This document shows, one piece after another, positions 1 through 9,283 of a stretch of DNA of 64,000 bases. The position numbers and the translations under genes are program-made. Source of the stretch: Aeromicrobium stalagmiti (GTDB taxonomy: Bacteria; Actinomycetota; Actinomycetes; Propionibacteriales; Nocardioidaceae); the NCBI RefSeq assembly GCF_013283745.1, contig NZ_JABSTZ010000004.1:62001-126000 (forward strand), written 5' to 3'. Positions within the stretch are counted from its first letter, which is position 1. Every line of letters begins with the position of its first letter. The notes under the pieces were generated by a model. It was not told where the DNA came from, did no database searches, and saw only the letters and a list, made by a program, of their open reading frames with translations.

Positions 1-2
1 TC

Positions 3-1385
3 GATCCCACGGTGTGGGGCGTCCCGGCCGAGATGGTCGAGTCGATCGATCGCGTGGCGCTCTGGAACCTGATCTGCACCGTCGATGCGTTCCTCTCCAG
101 CGGCTTCACGCCGTCGGAGCTGATGCGCTGGGTCCACCCCGCGCTCGTCGCCAACACGCAGGGCACCGGCATGGGCGGCATGCAGTCGATGCAGTCGCTC
201 TACCTCGACACCCTGCTCGGTGAGAGCAAGGCCAACGACATCCTCCAAGAGGCGCTGCCGAACGTCATCGCCGCCCACGTCGTGCAGTCGTACGTCGGGT
301 CGTACGGCGCGATGATCCACCCGGTCGCCGCGTGCGCCACCACGGCCGTCTCGGTCGAGGAGGGCGTCGACAAGATCCGGCTCGGCAAGGCGGAGTTCGT
401 CGTGTCGGGCGGCTTCGACGACCTGAGCGTCGAGGGCATCGTGGGCTTCGCGGACATGTCGGCCACCGCCGACTCGGCCGCGATGCGGGCCAAGGGCCTC
501 GAGGACCGCTACTTCAGCCGCGGCAACGACCGTCGCTACGGCGGGTTCGTCGAGTCGCAGGGCGGCGGCACGATCCTGCTGGCGCGCGGCGACGTCGCGG
601 CTCGCATGGGGCTGCCGGTCCTCGGCGTCGTGGCCTACGCCGGATCGTTCGCGGACGGCGTCCACACATCGATCCCGGCGCCCGGCATCGGCGCGCTGGC
701 GGCCGGTCTCGGTGGCCGTGAGTCGGCGCTCGCGAAGTCGCTGAAGACGCTCGGCCTCACCGCCGACGACGTCGCCGTCCTGTCGAAGCACGACACCTCG
801 ACGGGCGTCAACGAGCGCAACGAGTCCGAGCTGCACGAGCGGCTCGCGGGCGCGATCGGTCGCAGCGACGGCAACCCGCTGTTCGTCATCTCGCAGAAGA
901 CCCTCACCGGTCACGCCAAGGGTGGCGCGGCCGCGTTCCAGATCATCGGCCTCTGCCAGGTGCTCGCGGGCGGCGTCATCCCGCCGAACCGCAGCCTCGA
1001 CTGCGTCATGGACGACCTCGCCGAGCACGAGCACCTCGTGTGGCTGCGGGAGCCGCTCGCGACCGGTCAGCTCAAGGCCGGGCTCGTCACGAGCCTCGGC
1101 TTCGGTCACGTCGCCGGCCTGCTGGCGATCGTGCACCCCCAGGCATTCCTCGCGACCTTGCCGGCCGCGGACCGTGATGCGTACGCCGAGCGTGCGCAGG
1201 CCCGTGCCATCGAGGGCCGGATGCGGATCGTCCGGGCGATGTACGGGGGCCCCTCCCTGTACGAGCGCCCGGCGGACCGTCGTCTCGGCAGCGAGGGAGT
1301 GCGGAAGCGGGAGGCAGGCATGCTCCTGGATCCGCAGGCACGGCTCGGGGAGGACGGCGCCTACTACGGCGTCGCCTGCCAGTGA
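3..1385 (+). CDS. fas: Type I fatty acid synthase, C-terminal ketosynthase part (5' end outside window)
   Basis: The reading frame is open from the first bases, so this is the last 460 residues of a longer protein. The nucleophile context HPVAACATTAVS (Cys codon 333-335), the later SKHDTSTG histidine motif and KTLTGHAKGGAA form the Cys-His-His ketosynthase triad in the arrangement of bacterial FAS I. This domain condenses malonyl units with the growing acyl chain in the cytosol. The stop overlaps the acpS start by four bases (GTGA), matching the fas-acpS pair of mycobacteria. A polyketide synthase ketosynthase is the alternative; the C-terminal placement and the acpS neighbour favour FAS I. 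Confidence 0.9.
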   Translation, partial: DPTVWGVPAEMVESIDRVALWNLICTVDAFLSSGFTPSELMRWVHPALVANTQGTGMGGMQSMQSLYLDTLLGESKANDILQEALPNVIAAHVVQSYVGSYGAMIHPVAACATTAVSVEEGVDKIRLGKAEFVVSGGFDDLSVEGIVGFADMSATADSAAMRAKGLEDRYFSRGNDRRYGGFVESQGGGTILLARGDVAARMGLPVLGVVAYAGSFADGVHTSIPAPGIGALAAGLGGRESALAKSLKTLGLTADDVAVLSKHDTSTGVNERNESELHERLAGAIGRSDGNPLFVISQKTLTGHAKGGAAAFQIIGLCQVLAGGVIPPNRSLDCVMDDLAEHEHLVWLREPLATGQLKAGLVTSLGFGHVAGLLAIVHPQAFLATLPAADRDAYAERAQARAIEGRMRIVRAMYGGPSLYERPADRRLGSEGVRKREAGMLLDPQARLGEDGAYYGVACQ

Positions 1386-1774
1386 CGGTCGTCGGTGTCG
1401 GTGTCGATCTGGTCCACGTTCCCTCGTTCGCGGACCAGCTGGAACGACCCGGCACCGGCTTCGCCGCCGCGTTCCTTCCCGGGGAGCGGAGTGACGCGCA
1501 GAGTCATCCCTCCGACGTTGCGCGTCACTTCGCCGCTCGGTGGGGGGCCAAGGAGGCCGTGATCAAGGCCTGGTCGGCCTCGATCTTCGGCGAGGCGCCG
1601 GTCATGGACGAGCGCGTGCACCACCTGATCGAGCTCGTCTCCGACGCCTGGGGACGTCCGCGCATCCGCCTGCACGGCGAGGTGGCCCGGCACCTGACGG
1701 GTCACGCGCTCGAGGTGTCGCTCAGCCACGACGGGGACTACGCGATCGCGTACGTCATCCTCTCCCGCCCCTGA
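1382..1774 (+). CDS. acpS: Holo-[acyl-carrier-protein] synthase AcpS
   Basis: A 130-residue protein, the usual AcpS length. It opens with the metal-binding motif GVGVDLVHVPSF and carries FAARWGAKEAVIKAW in the middle, the two signatures of the family. AcpS transfers phosphopantetheine from CoA to the carrier domain; here the likely client is the FAS I encoded just upstream, since the GTG start overlaps its stop codon (GTGA) and implies translational coupling. The stop lies six bases before one arm of a long inverted repeat. Confidence 0.95.
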   Translation: MTVVGVGVDLVHVPSFADQLERPGTGFAAAFLPGERSDAQSHPSDVARHFAARWGAKEAVIKAWSASIFGEAPVMDERVHHLIELVSDAWGRPRIRLHGEVARHLTGHALEVSLSHDGDYAIAYVILSRP

Positions 1775-1780
1775 CCCCGC

Positions 1781-1838
1781 GCGGTTTACCACGGTCCCTA
1801 CGCAAACTGAAGGGGGCGGACGGACCGCCCGGGGCAAA
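1781..1838 (+). repeat. Left arm of 58-bp inverted repeat
   Basis: These 58 bases recur in reverse complement at 3024-3081 with one mismatch (A at 1824 against G). The arm starts six bases after the acpS stop. It contains its own stem GGGCGG-N5-CCGCCC, so it could work as a terminator, or as one end of a mobile cassette enclosing the gene between the arms. Confidence 0.9.
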
Positions 1839-1894
1839 CGTCATCCTCCCGGGGGAAAGATGCCACGGGCGGACGACGGATGCCTCGGGCGGAG

Positions 1895-2875
1895 TCAGGC
1901 GATCGTGCGGGCGTTGCGCGTGTAGAGCTTCGCGGACTGCGCGAGACCGGCGCGGATGCGCTGGGCAGTGGCGCCCTGGTGTCTCGGCGCGAGGTCGGCC
2001 CACACCCAGCGGGTCATGCCGAGCAGCTGCCCACGCACCGCGTCCTCCCGGACCTTCTCCTTCTCGATCGTCCGACCGGGGTCGGTGACGTACGGATTGA
2101 GGCGGCCGTACTTGGCCATGCCGTCGAACTCACCGGTGTGACGTGCCTCGACCCACGCGAAGTCGGTCCGGGCGATGACGGTGCCGTCGTCGGCGGTGAC
2201 CGTCCACTGGAGCTCGGGGTGCGGGATGCCGTGACGCCACATCAGGTGGAGCGAACGGACCTCGCCGACCGTCTCGAGCCGCGGATCCGCCAGTCGGATC
2301 GCCAGTCGGGCGACGCGGGTGCCCGGCCAGTGGTCGAACGCGCGAGCCTCCTCGTCGAGCTGCTCCCGTGACACGGTGCCCGACCGCATCGCCGAGGTGG
2401 CGACGACCATGCCGCCCTCGGTGCCGGCCAGCGTGCAGGTCTCGAAGACGGCACGGGCGGGCGCGACGACCTGACGCCCCTCGACGTCGACGATCTGTTC
2501 GTCCTCGAGACGGCCCTCGTGGAAGACGACACCCGCCTCGCGCCGGCCACGGTGCCCGTCGAGGCGGGTCACGTGGATGAGGCCCAGGTCGTTGCCGAAG
2601 AGGTCGAAGCCGTGGAGCGCGGCGGCCGACTGGTGGGTGGCGACGACGTTCGGGCCGAGCTTGTCGAGCAGCGACCGTGTCAGGGTCGCATGTCTCTGGG
2701 AGTCGCTCAGCAGGTCCCAGACGGCCTTGACGACGTAGGTGCCGTGCCGGACGCGCAGCAGCACGCCCGCGCGCACGGCATGGCGGATCGCCGCGTCGTG
2801 GAGTCCGAGGTCGTTGAGCTGGTGTCGCATGAGGTAGCCGCCGTTGGCCTCGGCGATGGGGGTGAGGTCATCCAT
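1895..2875 (-). CDS. AbiEi-family winged-helix protein with a nuclease-like C-terminal domain
   Basis: A 326-residue protein. The first ~50 residues look like the winged helix of AbiEi-type antitoxins (RHQLNDLGLHDAAIRHAV followed by VRHGTYV). The C-terminal part resembles Vsr/DUF559-type endonuclease folds: D238 in RTDFAW, E249 and D251 in GEFDGMAKYG, K255, then EKEKVRED from about 271. No catalytic test can be made here, and no toxin partner is adjacent. The gene is a single reverse-strand cistron enclosed by a 58-bp inverted repeat. Actinobacteria carry many such proteins of unknown role; a defence or DNA-processing function is inference. Confidence 0.6.
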   Translation of the reverse strand: MDDLTPIAEANGGYLMRHQLNDLGLHDAAIRHAVRAGVLLRVRHGTYVVKAVWDLLSDSQRHATLTRSLLDKLGPNVVATHQSAAALHGFDLFGNDLGLIHVTRLDGHRGRREAGVVFHEGRLEDEQIVDVEGRQVVAPARAVFETCTLAGTEGGMVVATSAMRSGTVSREQLDEEARAFDHWPGTRVARLAIRLADPRLETVGEVRSLHLMWRHGIPHPELQWTVTADDGTVIARTDFAWVEARHTGEFDGMAKYGRLNPYVTDPGRTIEKEKVREDAVRGQLLGMTRWVWADLAPRHQGATAQRIRAGLAQSAKLYTRNARTIA

Positions 2876-3023
2876 GCACGTCAGGGTGGACGCCCGGTGT
2901 GCCGCGCGGCCATGCCCCGGGGCGGGGCTGTGGACGGGCGGTACGGTCGACCGTGCTGTGGACGGGCGTCCTCCCGGGGGAGCCGTCGTCCTCCCGAGGA
3001 CAATCTCCCTCGGGCGGACGATC

Positions 3024-3081
3024 TTTGCCCCGGGCGGCCCGTCCGCCCCCTTCAGTTTGCGTAGGGACCGTGGTAAACCGC
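3024..3081 (-). repeat. Right arm of 58-bp inverted repeat
   Basis: Reverse complement of 1781-1838, 57 of 58 positions identical. It lies 13 bases beyond the stop of the reverse-strand TetR gene, so each arm sits just 3' of a flanking gene and points the same way relative to it. Between this arm and the enclosed gene (2876-3023) there are further short GC-rich units, such as TCCTCCCGGGGGA near 2969, which also appears inside the left end near 1843. Confidence 0.9.
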
Positions 3082-3094
3082 AGCGGGTGGGGGG

Positions 3095-3712
3095 TCAGGA
3101 ACGTTCGGCGCTGAGGAGGTAGGACGCCAGGAGCCGCTTGAGCTCGATGATCGACTCGCTGTGCTCCTGGCCATCGCGGATCGAGAAGTTGAGCATCGAG
3201 TAGACGACGTGGACGAGCACCTCGGCCATGATCGTGCGGCGTTCGCGGGGTGTGTCGGGCGTGAGCGGCGCCAGGAAGCGGGCGACCTCGGCTGCCAGCT
3301 CCTTCTCGGTGACCGCGGCCGTGGCCCGGGTGGCCGGGGTCGACTGCACCGCGAGCCACACGGCGCGGCGGGACGGGTCGCCGACCCACAGCGCCGCCAT
3401 GTGGTCGACGAGCCGGTCGAGGAACTTCAGCCAGTCGAGGGTGGGGATCGCGTCGGCGAAGCTCTGCAGCTCCAGGCGGACGGCGACGGCGTCGACCCGG
3501 TCGAGCTCGCACACGATGACGTACTTGTTCTGGAAGAACTGGTAGAGCGTGCCGATCGGGAGCTCGGCCCGGTTGGCGACCTCCTCGCAGGTGAACGACT
3601 CGAAGCCGACGTCGAGCAGGAGGTCGCGAGACACCTGGAGCAGGTGGTCGAACTTGCGGTGGCTGCGCTCCTGCGTCGGGCGGCGCCGGGGTTCGAGGAT
3701 CTCGGCCGTCAC
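3095..3712 (-). CDS. TetR/AcrR family transcriptional regulator
   Basis: A 205-residue protein with a GTG start. Its N-terminal HTH of about residues 25-65 (LLLDVGFESFTCEEVANRAELPIGTLYQFF) has the TetR fold; the remainder is a variable helical ligand-binding domain. It is the last gene of a reverse-strand operon, ten bases after a phosphotransferase gene that itself follows an SDR gene. A TetR-style palindrome, CTAAGC-N4-GCTTAG, overlaps the operon's 5' end at 5547-5562 and is a natural autoregulatory target. The acyl-metabolism setting suggests an acyl-CoA-type ligand, which is inference. Confidence 0.85.
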   Translation of the reverse strand: MTAEILEPRRRPTQERSHRKFDHLLQVSRDLLLDVGFESFTCEEVANRAELPIGTLYQFFQNKYVIVCELDRVDAVAVRLELQSFADAIPTLDWLKFLDRLVDHMAALWVGDPSRRAVWLAVQSTPATRATAAVTEKELAAEVARFLAPLTPDTPRERRTIMAEVLVHVVYSMLNFSIRDGQEHSESIIELKRLLASYLLSAERS

Positions 3713-3722
3713 CCGCGCAACC

Positions 3723-4760
3723 CTAGCGTGAAGCGGCGCGTCCCGCGTCGATCAACGGAATGATCATGTCGCCGATGCCGTCGAAGCCGCTGCCGACCGT
3801 CTGCCCGTGGGAGTGGCGGAAGTGGATGCCCTCGAGGATCACGGCGAGCTTGAAGAACGCCAGCGAGAGGTGGAAGCCGATGTCGCTCACGTCGCGCCCG
3901 GACCCGGCCGCGTAGCGGGCGATGGTCTCCTCGCGCCCGAGGTAGCCGGCTGCCAGGGGGGCGTCGGTGACCACTGCGCCTTCCGACGGGGGAGCGGACT
4001 CGCCCAGCTGCTGGTAGGCGAGCATCAGCGCGACGTCGCTGAGCGGGTCGCCCAGGGTGCTCATCTCCCAGTCGAGGACCGCCGTGACCTCGTCCTGCCC
4101 GGAGGCAGGATCGGTGTCGACCAGCAGGTTGTCGAGCCGGAAGTCACCGTGGACGATCGTCCCGTCGCCGCTGGCCGGGATGTTGGCGTCGAGGTAGGCG
4201 ACGAGCTCGTCCATGCCGGGCAGCTCGCGGCTGGTCGACGCGGCCAGCTGCTTCTTCCAGCGCGAGACCTGACGTCCGATGTAGCCGTCAGGACGTCCGA
4301 AGTCGCCGAGGCCGACCGCCTCGTGGTCGACGGCGTGCAGCGCCACGAGGGTGTCGACCATGCGCTCGGTGATCGCGCGGGTGCGGTCGGCGCCGAGTGC
4401 CTCGAGCTGGGTGGCGCGGGCGTACGCCGTGCCGGGAACCCGCTCCATGACGTAGAACGGCGCGCCGATGACCTCGGTGTCCTCGCACAGCGCGACCATG
4501 CGCGGCACGGGCACCGGGGTGGGGGCCAGCGCCGCCATGACGCGGTACTCCCGCGCCATGTCGTGCGCCGTGGCCAGGACGTGCCCCAGGGGCGGACGCC
4601 GGACGACGTAGTCGTGCGCGCCGTCGGTGACCAGGTAGGTCAGGTTGGACTTGCCGCCGGTGATGAGGCTCGCCTCGAACGGGCCGGCGACGGCGTCGGG
4701 CGACTGCTGGGCCAGCCAGTCCGCCACGACCGCGGTGTCGAGCCCCTGGGGATCGGTCAT
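3723..4760 (-). CDS. APH-fold phosphotransferase family protein (acyl-CoA dehydrogenase-associated type)
   Basis: A 345-residue protein with an aminoglycoside phosphotransferase/choline kinase fold: the catalytic loop HGDFRLDN is at 204-211 and the metal-binding DWE at 230-232. In actinobacteria these proteins are usually encoded with fatty-acid degradation genes (FadE36 type) rather than acting on aminoglycosides; the substrate is unknown. The ATG at 4758-4760 is chosen because it lies seven bases after the SDR stop, with AAGGA twelve bases upstream. A longer frame would run into the SDR gene. Confidence 0.82.
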   Translation of the reverse strand: MTDPQGLDTAVVADWLAQQSPDAVAGPFEASLITGGKSNLTYLVTDGAHDYVVRRPPLGHVLATAHDMAREYRVMAALAPTPVPVPRMVALCEDTEVIGAPFYVMERVPGTAYARATQLEALGADRTRAITERMVDTLVALHAVDHEAVGLGDFGRPDGYIGRQVSRWKKQLAASTSRELPGMDELVAYLDANIPASGDGTIVHGDFRLDNLLVDTDPASGQDEVTAVLDWEMSTLGDPLSDVALMLAYQQLGESAPPSEGAVVTDAPLAAGYLGREETIARYAAGSGRDVSDIGFHLSLAFFKLAVILEGIHFRHSHGQTVGSGFDGIGDMIIPLIDAGRAASR

Positions 4761-4767
4761 GGGGCGG

Positions 4768-5523
4768 TCAGTCCTTCGGTCCGCCGGCGACGTAGATGAC
4801 CTGGCCGGACACGAAGCCCGCACCCTCGCTGACGAGGAAGGCCGCCGTGTGGGCGATGTCATCGGGCTGGCCGACGCGCTGGACGGGGATCTGCTCGGCG
4901 CTGTACTTGATGAAGTCGTCGAAGTCGACCTTCATCCGGGCGGCGGTCGCGGCCGTCATGTCGGTCTGGATGAACCCGGGCGCGATGGCATTGGCGGTGA
5001 TGCCGAACTTGCCGAGCTCGATCGCGAGGGTCTTGGTGAAGCCCTGCAGGCCGGCCTTGGCGGCGGAGTAGTTGGCCTGGCCGCGGTTGCCGAGGGCCGA
5101 CGTGCTGGACAGGTTGACGATGCGGCCGTAGCCCGCCTCGGTCATGTGCTTCTGGGCGTACTTGCTCATCAGGAACGAGCCGCGCAGGTGGACGCCCATG
5201 ACGAGGTCCCAGTCCTCCACGGTCATCTTGAACAGCAGGTTGTCGCGCAGGATGCCGGCGTTGTTGACCAGGACGGTAGGGGCGCCGAGGCCGTCCACGA
5301 TCGTGTCGAACGCTGCGGAGACCTGCTCCTCGTTGCTGACGTCGGCGCCGACGGCGAGGGCGGTGCCACCGGCCGCGGTGATGGCGTCGACGGTCGTCGC
5401 GCACGCGGCGGCGTCGAGGTCGACGACGGCGACCTTGAAGCCGTCGGCGGCGAGTCGCTGGGCGACGGCTGCGCCGATGCCTCGGGCTGCGCCGGTCACG
5501 ATCGCGGTGCGGGATTCAGTCAC
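4768..5523 (-). CDS. SDR family oxidoreductase, FabG-like (3-oxoacyl reductase type)
   Basis: A 251-residue classical short-chain dehydrogenase. It has the Rossmann motif TGAARGIG near the N-terminus, NNAG, the catalytic serine in LSSTSALG and YSAAK. It probably interconverts a 3-oxoacyl and 3-hydroxyacyl thioester or related substrate with NADP(H). The GTG at 5523 is chosen over an in-frame codon 45 bases upstream because GGAGGAGA precedes it at good spacing and because the longer version would cover the operator at 5547-5562. First gene of the SDR-phosphotransferase-TetR operon. Confidence 0.88.
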   Translation of the reverse strand: MTESRTAIVTGAARGIGAAVAQRLAADGFKVAVVDLDAAACATTVDAITAAGGTALAVGADVSNEEQVSAAFDTIVDGLGAPTVLVNNAGILRDNLLFKMTVEDWDLVMGVHLRGSFLMSKYAQKHMTEAGYGRIVNLSSTSALGNRGQANYSAAKAGLQGFTKTLAIELGKFGITANAIAPGFIQTDMTAATAARMKVDFDDFIKYSAEQIPVQRVGQPDDIAHTAAFLVSEGAGFVSGQVIYVAGGPKD

Positions 5524-5546
5524 GGTGTTCTCCTCCAGGTGGCGTT

Positions 5547-5562
5547 CTAAGCGCTTGCTTAG
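5547..5562. promoter_or_regulatory. Probable TetR-family operator
   Basis: CTAAGC-GCTT-GCTTAG: two six-base arms in perfect inversion around a 4-base centre, of the TNAGC-rich type bound by many actinobacterial TetR repressors of acyl-CoA genes. It lies 24 bases upstream of the SDR start. The TetR encoded at the end of that operon is the most likely binder; this is inferred. Confidence 0.6.
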
Positions 5563-5620
5563 TTGCACGGTAGCGCAGCACCCCGGTGGTGCGCGAGATC
5601 ACGGCCGAGATCGTGTCGGC

Positions 5621-5644
5621 AAAGATGAGGGATTCCTCATCTTT
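5621..5644. promoter_or_regulatory. Perfect 10-4-10 palindrome upstream of accD
   Basis: AAAGATGAGG-GATT-CCTCATCTTT is a perfect inverted repeat. Its core TGAGG-N4-CCTCA recurs at 5654-5667, 28 bases further on. The two sites bracket a candidate -10 (TATAGT, 5648-5653), which suits a repressor controlling the accD operon. Confidence 0.65.
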
Positions 5645-5653
5645 GTGTATAGT

Positions 5654-5667
5654 TGAGGAAAACCTCA
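5654..5667. promoter_or_regulatory. Second TGAGG-N4-CCTCA operator-like site
   Basis: TGAGG-AAAA-CCTCA has the same half-sites and spacing as the centre of the palindrome at 5621-5644. It ends 15 bases before the accD start codon, so a bound protein would block transcription initiation or elongation. Confidence 0.6.
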
Positions 5668-5682
5668 TGTTTAGGAGTCGAC

Positions 5683-7190
<1,508 letters not shown>

Positions 7191-7191
<1 letters not shown>

Positions 7192-7418
7192 TGTTCCTCG
7201 CGCGCGCAGAGATCGTCTCGAACGTCTGGAAGATCGTCGCCCGGGAGGGTGACCAGGTCGGAGCCGGCGACGTCCTGGCGGTGCTGGAGTCCATGAAGAT
7301 GGAGATCCCGCTCGTCGCCCAGCAGGGTGGACACGTCAGCAAGATCCTCGTCGAGCTGGGGCAGATCGTCCAGGAGGGCGACCCCATCATGGAGATCGAC
7401 GAGACCGCCAGCGCCTGA
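7191..7418 (+). CDS. Biotin carboxyl carrier protein (biotin/lipoyl attachment domain)
   Basis: A 75-residue stand-alone biotinyl domain. The motif ESMKMEIP near residue 35 carries the lysine to be biotinylated, and hydrophobic hammerhead strands lie on both sides. The ATG shares one base with the accD stop, so the two are probably made together in a fixed ratio. It would shuttle carboxybiotin between an unlinked biotin carboxylase and the adjacent beta subunit. A GTG three bases upstream is an alternative start. Confidence 0.88.
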
Positions 7419-7434
7419 CTGCCATCATGGTGCG

Positions 7435-8166
7435 GTGCACTCCCACGAGCTGGCCGTCCGCTGGACGGACCTGGACCCCAACAAGCACCTGAACAACGTC
7501 TCCTACGTCAACTACGCCGTCGAGTCGCAGGCCGCGCTCGTCGACGCCGGTGTCGTCGGTCCGCAGGAGCGCCCCGTCGCGGTGACGGTCGCGTTCCAGC
7601 GGCCGCTGCTGTTCACGCGGCGGCCGGCCCTGGTCGAGTCGACGCGCACGGGCGACGTCCTGGAGCAGGAGGTCTGCTCCCGCGACGGCGACCGGAGGGT
7701 CGTCTACGCGCGCGTCACGACGACCTTCGGGGTTCCTGCGACGCTCGAGCCCGGCACCGGACGGGGTCATGACGAGCCGGGGCGCCTGCGGCGCAGCGAT
7801 CTGGACGCTCACGGCGACGCGACCGTCGCCGGGATCTTCGAGCTGCTGCAGGAGGGACGCGCGCGATTCGCCGCACGCCACCGTGACGCGATGCTCGACG
7901 GCGCCCTGGCGCTCGGGCGCATGACGCTCGAGGTCGGACCGCCGCTGGCCTGGAGCGAGACCGAGTGCACGGTCCGCTCCCGCCTCACCAAGGTCACCGG
8001 CGCCCTCGTGATGATCGAGTCCGACATCCTGCGCGGCGGCACGGTCCACGCGAGGGGATCATCGGTGCACATGCCGTTCGACATCGAGACCCAGAAGCCG
8101 CGTCGTCTGACGGACGAGGAACGCGCCAGCATGACGGGCCTGGTCGAGACGCAGGAGGTCGCGTGA
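7435..8166 (+). CDS. Double-hotdog acyl-CoA thioesterase family protein, copy 1
   Basis: A 243-residue protein with two tandem 4HBT-like halves. The first has LAVRWTDLDPNKHLNNVSYV, the canonical aspartate motif of 4-hydroxybenzoyl-CoA-type thioesterases. The second begins at RRSDLDAHGD and lacks a clear HxNN motif, so it may be structural. It starts with GTG 16 bases after the biotin carrier stop, with no strong ribosome site. It is paralogous to the next gene and probably hydrolyses acyl-CoA esters made by this operon. Confidence 0.75.
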   Translation: MHSHELAVRWTDLDPNKHLNNVSYVNYAVESQAALVDAGVVGPQERPVAVTVAFQRPLLFTRRPALVESTRTGDVLEQEVCSRDGDRRVVYARVTTTFGVPATLEPGTGRGHDEPGRLRRSDLDAHGDATVAGIFELLQEGRARFAARHRDAMLDGALALGRMTLEVGPPLAWSETECTVRSRLTKVTGALVMIESDILRGGTVHARGSSVHMPFDIETQKPRRLTDEERASMTGLVETQEVA

Positions 8167-8888
8167 CCGACGAGACCCTGCACGAGCTGCCGATGCGGTG
8201 GGCCGACCTCGACTCGCTCAACCACGTCAACAACGTCGTCTACCTCGACTACGCCGCCGAGAGCCGGGCCCTGCTGGTCGACGACGGCCTGATCGGCGCC
8301 GAGGAGCGTCCGGTCCGCATCGGCGTCGACTTCCTGCGACCGATCCTGCTCAGCCGCCGCCCGGTCCAGGTGCGGTCCGTGCGTTCGGGGAGCGAGCTCA
8401 CCCAGCGGATCAGGCCGGCCGGCGCCGAGCAGGACTTCGCGCGGGTCGTCACCGAGCTCGCCGATCGCCCGGCGCAGCTGCCGGCCCGCGGCCCCGGGGC
8501 CGCCTCGCCGCTCCTGCTCCGCCGCAGCGACCTCGACGCCACGGGGTCGGTCCGGACGGACAAGATGTTCGAGCTGTTCCAGGAGAGCCGTATCCCGGCC
8601 ATCGCGGCGGCGCTGACCTCGATGTCGCCCGGGCGGTTCGTCGCGGCGCACGTCGAGGTCGAGTACGGCCGCCCGATCACCTGGCGGCGTGAACCCTTCG
8701 AGTCGGTCAACTGGGTCACCCGCATCGGCGGCTCCTCGGTCACGATCGAGTCGCAGATCGCCGACGGCGACGAGGTCGTCGCCCGGTGCCGGACGACGCT
8801 CGTCGGCTTCGACCTCGAGGCACAGCGCTCTCGCCGGCTCTCCGACGACGAGAAGGCCGAGCTCGCCACTCTCGTCCCGCAGGACTGA
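8163..8888 (+). CDS. Double-hotdog acyl-CoA thioesterase family protein, copy 2
   Basis: A 241-residue paralogue of the preceding protein. The N-terminal half carries LPMRWADLDSLNHVNNVVYL and the second half RRSDLDATGS, aligned one to one with copy 1. The GTG start overlaps the upstream stop by four bases (GTGA), indicating a tandem duplication kept in one transcript. Differences near the second half (for example ITWRREPFESVN against LAWSETECTVR) suggest different substrate ranges. Fourth and last gene of the accD operon. Confidence 0.75.
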   Translation: MTDETLHELPMRWADLDSLNHVNNVVYLDYAAESRALLVDDGLIGAEERPVRIGVDFLRPILLSRRPVQVRSVRSGSELTQRIRPAGAEQDFARVVTELADRPAQLPARGPGAASPLLLRRSDLDATGSVRTDKMFELFQESRIPAIAAALTSMSPGRFVAAHVEVEYGRPITWRREPFESVNWVTRIGGSSVTIESQIADGDEVVARCRTTLVGFDLEAQRSRRLSDDEKAELATLVPQD

Positions 8889-8892
8889 CCGC

Positions 8893-9282
8893 TCAGGACG
8901 CGGTGTTCACCATGAACTGCGCCGCGTGCTGGGCGTAGGCCCAGAACTCCGCATCGTGCTCGGGGGACAGGGCGGCCTTGTCGAGGCCCTCGCGGAAGTG
9001 CAGCAGCCACCGGTCCTTGGCCTCGGGCGTCACCTCGAACGGGGCGTGCCGCATGCGCAGGCGAGGGTGGCCGCGCTGCTCGGAGTACGTCGTCGGGCCG
9101 CCCCAGTACTGCTCGAGGAACATCCGGAACCGCTCGTTGGCCGGACCGAGGTCCTCCTCCGGATAGAGCGGACGCAGCAGCTCGTCGGTCGCGACGCCGT
9201 CGTAGAAGGTGTCGACGATGAGCTTGATCGTGTCGTGCCCGCCGATCGCCTCGTAGAAGGTCGGCTGGTCGGTCGATGCCAT
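8893..9282 (-). CDS. glbO: Group II truncated haemoglobin (trHbO)
   Basis: A 129-residue haem protein. Against the M. tuberculosis trHbO numbering, Tyr B10 is Y27, Tyr CD1 is Y40 (RPLYPEED), the proximal His F8 is H79 (RMRHAPF) and Trp G8 is W92, each at the same offset of four. All ligand-cage residues are therefore present, and oxygen, peroxide or NO chemistry is expected. The ATG at 9282 begins one base after the mscS stop with GGAGAGG upstream, so the two are probably cotranscribed. A longer frame would extend into mscS. Confidence 0.9.
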   Translation of the reverse strand: MASTDQPTFYEAIGGHDTIKLIVDTFYDGVATDELLRPLYPEEDLGPANERFRMFLEQYWGGPTTYSEQRGHPRLRMRHAPFEVTPEAKDRWLLHFREGLDKAALSPEHDAEFWAYAQHAAQFMVNTAS

Positions 9283-9283
9283 C

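Noticed and set aside
1895..2875. Complete AbiE-type toxin-antitoxin system
   Set aside because: Only the AbiEi-like protein is present; no AbiEii nucleotidyltransferase gene lies beside it.
1781..3081. Insertion sequence
   Set aside because: The inverted repeats are TIR-like, but the enclosed protein is not a transposase and no target-site duplication is visible outside the arms.
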